NCBI GenBank assembly: GCA_021159845.1 | Contig: JAGHDS010000247.1 | Location: 1 to 19,840, forward strand | DNA: 19,840 bases | Direction of reading: 5' to 3' | Source: Anaerolineae bacterium | GTDB taxonomy: Bacteria > Chloroflexota > Anaerolineae > DUEN01 | In this document: piece after piece, positions 1-6,605 of the stretch | How positions within the stretch are numbered: position 1 is the first letter of the stretch | How the letters are laid out: the number at the start of each line of letters is the position of its first letter | Translations under genes and position numbers: made by a program | The notes under the pieces: model-generated | What the model was told of the DNA's origin: nothing | Database searches by the model: none | The model's input: only the letters and a program-made list of their open reading frames with translations

Positions 1-182
1 CCCGTATGCAGATCCACCCTCATATCCTTTCCTCCATAACCCAAGAAGAAAGGATACAGGATGTCAGGAGAGGGCGCAAAATCCAACTGCACGCTGTAAT
101 TGTTCACCGTTCCCCCGCTAGATCTTATTGGCATCCGGTGAGCGATGTAGGTGAAGACACACTCAATACAGGTACCTGGATC

Positions 183-385
183 CAAGCGCTTTGGCGGCGG
201 ATGGCCCTCATCCCCCAGCCCCCTTCCCTCACGTCTGGGAGAAGGGAGCCTGATTCGGCTTGTGGTGACGGCCAACGAGCACTCGGCCCGTTTGGCTGCA
301 GGACGCACAACTTCGTGAGACTCGATGTACGAGGATGCAACGCAGCTAACCTCTTTTGCCCCAACGGCGAACAATTACCGAATTT
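183..385 (+). repeat. Dispersed intergenic repeat, copy 1 (with a 69-base extra segment)
   Basis: This stretch aligns by eye with 4310-4440. Shared blocks include CAAGCG(C/T)TTTGG, GCGGATGGCCCTCATC, TGGGAGAAGGGA, GATTCGGCTTGTGGTG and, at the end, GCTAA(C/T)CTC and AACGG(C/T)GAACA. Copy 1 differs by an extra segment at about 273-341 flanked by the direct repeat CAACG (273-277 and 338-342). Its central dyad (about 218-231 with 236-249) is imperfect, unlike that of copy 2. No coding function is visible. It resembles the non-autonomous, hairpin-containing intergenic elements common in Chloroflexota genomes, but that family assignment is inference. Confidence 0.7.
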
Positions 386-493
386 AGTACTCATTCACCT
401 CATAGCAATCGGGAACCTACCGAACCTTAAATCTGCCAATGTCCAGTCCCCCTACTTTCAGAGCATTGAACGATCACGGCCTGGAACCCGCTT

Positions 494-522
494 TTGACAT
501 CCCCACAGGGCCCGAGTACAAT
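494..522 (+). promoter_or_regulatory. Sigma-70-type promoter of the TetR-ABC operon
   Basis: A perfect -35 box TTGACA (494-499) and a -10 box TACAAT (517-522) are separated by exactly 17 bases. This predicts transcription start near 529-530, inside the palindromic operator at 525-548. It is the best-matching promoter in the window and the only clear one for the four-gene operon that follows. Confidence 0.85.
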
Positions 523-524
523 AT

Positions 525-548
525 TTCTGAGTGAGTGCTCACTCAGAA
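525..548. promoter_or_regulatory. Palindromic TetR operator over the transcription start
   Basis: TTCTGAGTGAG, a 2-base centre (TG), then CTCACTCAGAA form an 11+11 bp perfect inverted repeat. It begins 2 bases downstream of the -10 box and covers the predicted +1. TGAGTGA/TCACTCA-type palindromes are typical TetR-family operators, and the next gene (626) is a TetR regulator. The simplest reading is autorepression of the regulator and the exporter genes, relieved by a ligand. Binding itself is inferred. Confidence 0.8.
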
Positions 549-625
549 GCATGCGAAGATCGGCTTCGCTATTGTCACTAAGCGGGATGGAGTAGGCTTT
601 CCAGCTACATTTCAAGGAGTGTACG

Positions 626-1255
626 ATGCCGATATCAGATCGACGCAAGGCTGACCGGGCGAGACGCGTGGAAGCCCGCACAGCTCAGATCCTGGATGCC
701 GCGGCTCGCGTGTTCGCCTACAAGGGGTTTCATCGTGCAACCACCCGAGAAATCGCGGCCGAGGCAGGTGTATCTGAGGGTACTCTCTACAACTACTTCC
801 AGAACAAACGCGCACTACTGCTGGCAATGCTGGAACGCTTGGTGGAGATCGAGGAACTCACTCAATTCATAGAGGCCAGCACCGCCCCGCCGGACGTGCT
901 TCTGCCGCAGGCGTTGCGCCAGCGGTTTGATCTCATCAAGCGAAACCGCAAAGTGATCCAGGCTGTTCTGCCAGAGCTACTCAGCCAACCGGAACTACGC
1001 CAGGGCTTCCTAGGTCGCATGGTTCAAATGACCCAGGCAGCCCTTCGCCCCTATATAAAGCGGCAGATAGAGATGGGGAAGATACGCTCCCTCAGCGCAG
1101 ATACGGTTGTCAGCGTACTCCAGGCGTTGCTCTTGGGATTGGTCATGATGGAAGTCGGAGGGGAAGCCATCGTTAGCCGGGGATCTCCGGATCTACCGGA
1201 CGCTATAGCGGACATCTTGCTCCACGGTATAGCTCCAGGGGAGGATGTATGCTGA
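626..1255 (+). CDS. TetR/AcrR-family transcriptional repressor
   Basis: This 209-aa protein has the classic TetR N-terminal DNA-binding domain (about residues 17-63). The helix-turn-helix is at about 39-58, with the typical motif GVSEGTLYNYFQNK. The C-terminal ligand-binding half is divergent, so the inducer cannot be read. The ATG is supported by AAGGAG at 614-619, a 6-base spacing. The gene is first in an operon: its stop (1253-1255) overlaps the start of the ABC permease by 7 bases. Together with the promoter and the palindrome at 525-548 this indicates autoregulation and control of the exporter. The closest well-known arrangement is E. coli CecR (YbiH), which controls the ybhGFSR exporter; orthology is inferred from context only. 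Confidence 0.93.
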   Translation: MPISDRRKADRARRVEARTAQILDAAARVFAYKGFHRATTREIAAEAGVSEGTLYNYFQNKRALLLAMLERLVEIEELTQFIEASTAPPDVLLPQALRQRFDLIKRNRKVIQAVLPELLSQPELRQGFLGRMVQMTQAALRPYIKRQIEMGKIRSLSADTVVSVLQALLLGLVMMEVGGEAIVSRGSPDLPDAIADILLHGIAPGEDVC

Positions 1256-2367
1256 CGCGAACTCTCTCCATTATGCGCAAGGAGTTCCTTCACATCATCC
1301 GCGACCCACGCACGTTGAGCATCATGTTCATGATGCCCATCATGCAACTGATACTGCTAGGATACGCGGCCACGAACGATGTAGGACACGTCATCATGGC
1401 CGTGCTGGATTGGGATCGTACGGCTGAGAGCCGAGCGCTGGTCGACGCCTACCGGGCCACGAATTATTTCATCCCCCGCTATTATCCGAGGAGCGAGGAT
1501 GAGTTACGCGCGCTGATGGACGCGGGCAAAGTGCGTGTTGGTCTCATCATCCCAACAGGATACGGCCGGGACCTCACCCGGGAGGGCACGGCCCAGGTTG
1601 GGTTCATCGTGGATGGTTCCGACCCCACAGTCGCCAAGACAGCGTACGCGGCCGCCCAGAGTGTGGGGCAGAGCATTGCACTGCAGCTTGTCGAGCGACG
1701 GCTGGGAGGCAGGACCATTCGCGGCCCCGAGGTGCGCGCTCGTGTCTGGTACAACCCGGAGCTCAAGAGCAGCCATTTCATGATCCCTGGGCTTATTGGC
1801 ATGATCCTGCAAACGTTAGCGATGCTCCTCACCGCGTTGGCGCTGGTGCGGGAACGGGAACGGGGGACCATCGAGCAGCTTATCGTCACCCCCTTGCGAG
1901 CACCGGAGCTGATCATTGGGAAGATCGTTCCATACATCCTGGTCGCTTTCTTCGATCTGGGTGAGGTGCTTCTCATCGGTACGTTTTGGTTCAAGGTTCC
2001 CATCAACGGCAGCGTGCTGCTCCTCGCGGAGCTGTCCTTGTTATTCCTAATCACTGCATTGGGGGTCGGTCTCATGATCTCCAGCGCGGCGAAAACGCAA
2101 CAAGAGGCCATGTATCTGAGTTTCTTCACCATCGTGCCCTCGATCTTTCTATCCGGCTTCTTCTTCCCGCTGGATGCCATGCCCGCTTTCCTGAGAGCCG
2201 TAAGTTACGTCATCCCTTTACGGTATTTCCTCACTATCGCACGTAGCGTGATCATCAAGGGCGTAGGAATCGAGGCACTGCACGAGCCTGTGATAGCACT
2301 CTCCATCTTCGCCCCGATCACGATTACCCTGGCGGTTCTACGTGTGCGAAAGCAGACGGTCATATGA
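1249..2367 (+). CDS. ABC-2 type exporter permease (YbhS/YbhR-like)
   Basis: This 372-aa membrane subunit has one TM near residues 21-40 after the start MLTRTLSIMRKE. A hydrophilic extracytoplasmic domain (about 45-175) follows, then five further TM segments. This is the ABC2_membrane_3 layout of drug and xenobiotic exporters. The conserved cytoplasmic coupling motif RERERGTIEQL lies at about 201-211, followed by TPLRAPELIIGK. The start ATG (1249) overlaps the TetR stop and has GGGAGG 5 bases upstream (1239-1244). The stop overlaps the next ATG (ATGA at 2364-2367), implying translational coupling. E. coli has two such permeases (YbhS, YbhR) plus a membrane-fusion protein; here only one permease and no fusion protein are seen, so it would act as a homodimer. 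The substrate is unknown. Confidence 0.93.
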   Translation: MLTRTLSIMRKEFLHIIRDPRTLSIMFMMPIMQLILLGYAATNDVGHVIMAVLDWDRTAESRALVDAYRATNYFIPRYYPRSEDELRALMDAGKVRVGLIIPTGYGRDLTREGTAQVGFIVDGSDPTVAKTAYAAAQSVGQSIALQLVERRLGGRTIRGPEVRARVWYNPELKSSHFMIPGLIGMILQTLAMLLTALALVRERERGTIEQLIVTPLRAPELIIGKIVPYILVAFFDLGEVLLIGTFWFKVPINGSVLLLAELSLLFLITALGVGLMISSAAKTQQEAMYLSFFTIVPSIFLSGFFFPLDAMPAFLRAVSYVIPLRYFLTIARSVIIKGVGIEALHEPVIALSIFAPITITLAVLRVRKQTVI

Positions 2368-3328
2368 TAGAACGGAAGCGAAAGGTGGCTGAGACAACGG
2401 ACAGATATGCAGTGCAGGCCCAAGGACTAACCCGTCACTTTGGCGATATCATCGCTGTAGACGGGCTGGACTTGCAGGTGCCGCGCGGCCAGATATTCGG
2501 GCTGGTAGGGCCGGATGGTGCCGGGAAGACGACGACCATCCGTATGCTATGCGCCATCTTGCCACCCACGTCTGGCACCGCCCGGGTCGCTGGCTACGAC
2601 ATCGTGCGCGAGCCGGGGCGTGTCCACGAGCATGTAGGTTACATGTCGCAGCGATTCACCCTGTACGGCGACCTCACGGTGGAGGAGAATATACGCTTCT
2701 TCGCCGACATCTTCGGTGTCCCGGCACGCCAGCGGGAGGAGCAGACGGCAGAGCTGTTGGCCTTCGCTGGTCTGGAGCCTTTTCGCCATCGGCGGGCGGA
2801 GCATCTGTCGGGCGGTATGAAGCAGAAACTGGCGTTGGCCTGCACACTGATCCACGAGCCGGATGTGCTCATGTTGGACGAGCCCACTACTGGCGTGGAC
2901 CCCGTCGCCCGGCGTGACTTCTGGAAGATCCTCTACACCCTGCTGGGGCGTGGCGTCACGATCCTGGTCAGTACACCATACATGGACGAGGCGGAGCGTT
3001 GCAACAGGGTGGCATTTCTCTCAGAAGGTCACCTGCTGGCGACGGGGACACCGGACGAGATGAAACGTCGATTGCCCTGGCAGGTGCTGTTGCTGCGAGC
3101 CCGTCCCCAGGAAGAGGCACGGCGGATCGCCCAGGCGATCCCAGGCGTGGTCGATGTGGAGATCATGGGCGATGCTTTACACCTTTTTGTAGCGGATGCC
3201 GCGGCTGTGCTTCCAGCACTCGAGCGAGCCCTGTCCGGTCGCGGGCTTGAGGTACGAGCGTTACGCCAGATCACACCCTCTATGGAGGATGTCTTTATGC
3301 AGTTGACCAGGGAGGCGGAAAGGATCCT

Positions 3329-3332
<4 letters not shown>
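2364..3332 (+). CDS. ABC exporter ATPase, equivalent of the N-terminal half of YbhF (H-loop His replaced)
   Basis: This 322-aa nucleotide-binding subunit has Walker A GPDGAGKTT (49-57), Q-loop Q96, signature LSGGM (148-152) and Walker B with DEPTTGVDP (172-180). The switch histidine is missing: the H-loop reads STPYMDEAE with Pro205. From memory of the family, the first ATPase domain of E. coli YbhF has the same two peculiarities, GPDGAGKTT and STSYLDEAE without His, so this is a conserved asymmetric half-site rather than a fresh mutation. The C-terminal 85 residues match the regulatory tail of drug-type ATPases and end in TPSMEDVFMQL. Both ends overlap neighbours by ATGA. It likely pairs with the next ATPase in a heterodimer that powers the permease at 1249. 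Confidence 0.93.
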
Positions 3333-4270
<938 letters not shown>

Positions 4271-4309
4271 CCCCTCATGAGCAATTCTCTTACCCCAGGC
4301 GCCTAGCCC

Positions 4310-4440
4310 CAAGCGTTTTGGCTGCGGATGGCCCTCATCCTCCGGGTTCCCTTCTCCCAGGCGTGGGAGAAGGGAACCCGATTCGGCTTGTGGTGGCGGC
4401 GCGGCTAATCTCCCTTACCCTAACGGTGAACAGCTACCGT
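4310..4440 (+). repeat. Dispersed intergenic repeat, copy 2
   Basis: This is the compact counterpart of 183-385, lying between the ABC operon and npdG in the same orientation. It lacks the 69-base segment found in copy 1: GTGGCGGC is followed directly by GCGGCTAATC. It contains a perfect 17-bp stem-loop (4343-4380). Its position after the stop at 4270 would let the stem act as a transcript end, but the repeat probably moved in as a unit. No open frame in it looks like a gene. Confidence 0.7.
4343..4380. terminator. Perfect 17-bp stem-loop after the ABC operon
   Basis: Positions 4343-4359 (CGGGTTCCCTTCTCCCA) are the exact reverse complement of 4364-4380, with a GGCG tetraloop. The structure lies 72 bases past the stop of the last ABC gene and upstream of the npdG promoter at 4452. 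No U-tract follows (ATTCGGC), so it is not a canonical intrinsic terminator. It could stall or protect the transcript end, or simply be the core of the repeat element. Confidence 0.5.
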
Positions 4441-4451
4441 CCAAGCGAGGA

Positions 4452-4480
4452 TAGACACCCTGGCGCCCGCGTGCTAGAAT
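4452..4480 (+). promoter_or_regulatory. Promoter of npdG-cofE
   Basis: A -35 box TAGACA (4452-4457) and a -10 box TAGAAT (4475-4480) are 17 bases apart, and the -10 is extended by TGC (4472-4474). The predicted start is near 4487, about 30 bases before the npdG ATG, just past the end of the repeat copy. Confidence 0.7.
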
Positions 4481-4516
4481 GCTCCAGCTACGCTCGACTC
4501 GGGAGGCTACACAACG

Positions 4517-5179
4517 ATGAAAACGGAACCTATCGCAATCCTTGGTGGCACGGGGAAGGAGGGATCTGGCCTGGCGCTCCGCTGGGCGATGGCTGGGCTG
4601 GAAGTCATCATCGGCTCACGACACCAAGAGAAAGCGGAACGAGCCGCCGCCGAGATCAACGCCCGCTTAGGTCGAGAGGCAATACACGGCATGGAGAATC
4701 GCGCGGCCGCAGCTACAGCGCAAACGGTCGTCCTAACCGTCCCATATAGCGCCCACGCGGCCATTCTGGAACACGTAAAGCCGGCCATCCAGGGCAAGGT
4801 CTTGGTCGACGTTACGGTTCCCCTACACCCTCCCAAGATTACACGCGTCTGGATACCCGAAGGCGGATCGGCCGCACAGGAGGCCCAGGCCATCCTCGGC
4901 GCAGGAGTCCGGGTTGTGAGCGCCTTTCAGAACATCTCCGCCGAGCATCTCAAAGACCCGGAACACCCCATCGAGAGCGATGTCCTCGTCTGCGGCGATG
5001 ATCGAGAAGCAAAACGGGTCGTCATCGCCTTGTGTGAGAAAGCAGGTATACGCGGGATAGATGCCGGCCCGCTACAAAACGCGGTCGTCGTCGAAGGCCT
5101 GACACCGATCCTGCTCGGGATCAACCGGCGGTACAAGATCAAAGGGGCCGGCATCCGGATCACGGGGCTAGGAGGATAA
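4517..5179 (+). CDS. npdG: NADPH-dependent F420 reductase (F420H2:NADP oxidoreductase)
   Basis: This 220-aa cytoplasmic enzyme passes hydride between reduced coenzyme F420 and NADP. The N-terminal Rossmann motif GGTGKEGSG (10-18) and the following IIGSR (31-35), where Ser-Arg fits the NADP phosphate, are characteristic of the NpdG/Fno family. The length and the C-terminal block with VVVEGLTPILLGINRRYK also fit. The ATG has GGGAGG at 4501-4506, 10 bases upstream, and a promoter ends at 4480. The next gene, cofE, starts 47 bases downstream on the same strand, so the two probably form an F420 operon. The direction in vivo (making NADPH or F420H2) cannot be read from sequence. Family assignment is firm. 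Confidence 0.93.
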   Translation: MKTEPIAILGGTGKEGSGLALRWAMAGLEVIIGSRHQEKAERAAAEINARLGREAIHGMENRAAAATAQTVVLTVPYSAHAAILEHVKPAIQGKVLVDVTVPLHPPKITRVWIPEGGSAAQEAQAILGAGVRVVSAFQNISAEHLKDPEHPIESDVLVCGDDREAKRVVIALCEKAGIRGIDAGPLQNAVVVEGLTPILLGINRRYKIKGAGIRITGLGG

Positions 5180-5226
5180 GAGGTGCTGCCCGGCTTATCG
5201 CGCCCCATCCAACCGCTGAGGCAGAG

Positions 5227-5997
5227 ATGCGGAAACAGCTTACACTAACCGCTTTGCCCGGGATACCGGATATCCACGAGGGTGATGAGATCGGGGTTGT
5301 CATCGCTCAAGCATTAGCGACTGAAGGCTACCCCCTGCAGAACGGCGACGTGGTAGTGGTCGCCCAAAAGGTCATCTCCAAGGCAGAGGGGCGTAAGGTA
5401 GCCATCGCCAGTGTGAAACCATCGCCGGAAGCCATGGCTTGGGCGCGACGGACAGGCAAAGATCCCCGTCTGGTCGAGCTGATCCTGCGGGAGTCGAACC
5501 GGGTCCTGCGGGCACGACGGGGGCTGATCATCACCGAGCACCGGTTAGGCTTCGTATGCGCTAATGCTGGCATTGATCATTCGAATGTCTGCCCTGGGAA
5601 TGAGGACAACGGATGGGTGCTACTGCTGCCGGAGGACCCGGACCGCTCAGCCCGGCGGATTCGGGGCATTTTGCAATCTCATTTCGGCGTGGAGATAGCC
5701 GTGCTGGTGATCGACTCCCACGGCCGCGCCTGGCGGCTGGGAGCCGTCGGGACGGCCATCGGTGTGGCCGGGATGCGCCCTTTAACCGATCTGCGCGGCC
5801 AGCGAGATCTCTACGGCCGTACCCTACGAACCACGCGCGTGGGTACGGCAGATGGAATCGCCGCCGCAGCCGCCCTACTGATGGGCGAGGGCGCAGAGGG
5901 AACACCGGTCGTCATCGTGCGAGGCGCATCTTATCAGCCAGGGGATGGCCGCTTGCAAGACATCCTGCGTCCCAGAGAACTGGACCTGTTCCGCTAA
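5227..5997 (+). CDS. cofE: Coenzyme F420-0:L-glutamate ligase
   Basis: This 256-aa protein covers the usual length of the stand-alone CofE ligase, which adds L-glutamate to F420-0 with GTP and a divalent metal. Family blocks are visible: PGIPDIHEGDEIG near the N-terminus, VVVVAQKVISKAEGR (about 43-57), FVCANAGIDHSNV (about 112-124), and IDSHGRAWRLGAVGTAIG (about 162-179), the counterpart of the SDTFGRPWR motif. It has no fused FMN-reductase-like domain as found in actinobacterial FbiB. No strong ribosome site precedes the ATG, only GAGG at 5217-5220, which suggests coupling to npdG. It converges with the c-di-AMP receptor gene 75 bases away. The other F420 genes (cofC/D/G/H) are not in the window. 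Confidence 0.94.
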   Translation: MRKQLTLTALPGIPDIHEGDEIGVVIAQALATEGYPLQNGDVVVVAQKVISKAEGRKVAIASVKPSPEAMAWARRTGKDPRLVELILRESNRVLRARRGLIITEHRLGFVCANAGIDHSNVCPGNEDNGWVLLLPEDPDRSARRIRGILQSHFGVEIAVLVIDSHGRAWRLGAVGTAIGVAGMRPLTDLRGQRDLYGRTLRTTRVGTADGIAAAAALLMGEGAEGTPVVIVRGASYQPGDGRLQDILRPRELDLFR

Positions 5998-6072
5998 AGG
6001 GGATGCCGCTAGAAATCACGGCCGCTGTGGGTCAGCAAGACTCCGATCATCCATGCGGGAGGCAAAAGCGCC

Positions 6073-6369
6073 TCAACACCGCTCAAAACGCTCCACCTCA
6101 AGGATCATAACGGTGGCTGCACCGATTTGACGCGTGCCCAAGCCAGGGATGTAAAGTCCCCCGTCCGGCGGCGGATGACACGTATCGTTAATGATCCGAA
6201 GCGCCTCTTCCACGCGCTCATCTTCCGTGGCGACAAGCAACGTGGTATTACCACGGCGTAGGAACCCGCCCGCACTAGACATCAAGGTGACGCGAAACCC
6301 CGCCTCCACCAGTGCGTGGGCCAGCTCCCCCGCGTCTCTGCTGTTCACGACGCTAAACAATAACTTCAT
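6073..6369 (-). CDS. darA: Cyclic-di-AMP receptor, DarA/PstA family (PII-like)
   Basis: This small PII-like protein of 98 aa matches the c-di-AMP-binding family. It starts MKLLFSVVNSRDA and has the ligand-loop block SSAGGFLRRGNTTLLV (31-46). It ends in the family-typical GAATVMILEVERFERC. The start at 6369 was chosen over upstream codons because GGAGG lies at 6374-6378 and the protein then begins like other family members. An upstream start at 6447 would lie behind the promoter at 6398-6426. Known relatives are cytosolic trimers that sense c-di-AMP; the downstream partner is unknown in general. The gene is divergent from the large glycosidase-like operon and may be monocistronic. The symbol follows the B. 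subtilis homologue. Confidence 0.93.
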   Translation of the reverse strand: MKLLFSVVNSRDAGELAHALVEAGFRVTLMSSAGGFLRRGNTTLLVATEDERVEEALRIINDTCHPPPDGGLYIPGLGTRQIGAATVMILEVERFERC

Positions 6370-6397
6370 ATGACCTCCACGATTTGGGGTATTACAC

Positions 6398-6426
6398 ATT
6401 ATAGCATGTTCACCCCGCCGCGACAA
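6398..6426 (-). promoter_or_regulatory. Promoter of the c-di-AMP receptor gene
   Basis: On the minus strand, -35 TTGTCG (6421-6426) and -10 TATAAT (6398-6403) are 17 bases apart, with an extended TGC directly before the -10. The predicted start is near 6391, giving a leader of about 20 bases ahead of GGAGG and ATG. This supports the short 98-aa reading of the gene. Confidence 0.75.
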
Positions 6427-6530
6427 TCCGGCTCTTCGCGATAGCATACCATCCCTGTCCCCTGTGCCTGACTGGGACGTCCGATTTCTTCCTTGGGCTT
6501 AGAGGCGGACGGTTATCGCCCCAGCAATCA

Positions 6531-6559
6531 TTGCTGCGATCGCGCGCTTGTGCTATAAT
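6531..6559 (+). promoter_or_regulatory. Promoter of the glycosidase-like operon
   Basis: A -35 TTGCTG (6531-6536) and a perfect -10 TATAAT (6554-6559) are 17 bases apart, and the -10 is extended by TGC. The predicted start is near 6566, 40 bases before the ATG at 6606. It fires away from the promoter at 6398-6426; the two -35 boxes are about 105 bases apart, so one regulator could serve both. Confidence 0.75.
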
Positions 6560-6605
6560 TTGGCCGGTCTTTCCCCAATTGGCTTGGACTCCCCAGGAGG
6601 ATAAG

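Larger units (their letters stand above)
1..524. other. Non-coding leader upstream of the TetR operon
   Basis: I see no convincing gene here. The open frame that crosses most of it translates a degenerate repeat copy (183-385) into low-plausibility protein, has no ribosome site and runs into the promoter at 494-522. Besides the repeat there is only a weak 9-bp inverted repeat (23-31 with 48-56, loop of 16 bases), which might be the remains of a terminator from a gene left of the window. The remaining sequence is unremarkable. Confidence 0.6.

Noticed and set aside
23..56. 9-bp inverted repeat TATCCTTTC/GAAAGGATA
   Set aside because: The loop is 16 bases and the stem AU-rich and short; there is no U-tract and no gene visible to its left, so a terminator call is not supported.
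6..497. 163-aa open frame on the plus strand in the leader
   Set aside because: It translates repeat copy 1 and ends inside the promoter region; it has no ribosome site and no protein-like pattern.
6370..6447. N-terminal extension of the c-di-AMP receptor
   Set aside because: It overlaps the TATAAT promoter; family proteins begin at MKL, which also has the GGAGG site.
6531..6605. N-terminal extension of the large modular protein
   Set aside because: The codons overlap the -35/-10 promoter, while AGGAGG at 6595-6600 sits just before ATG 6606.
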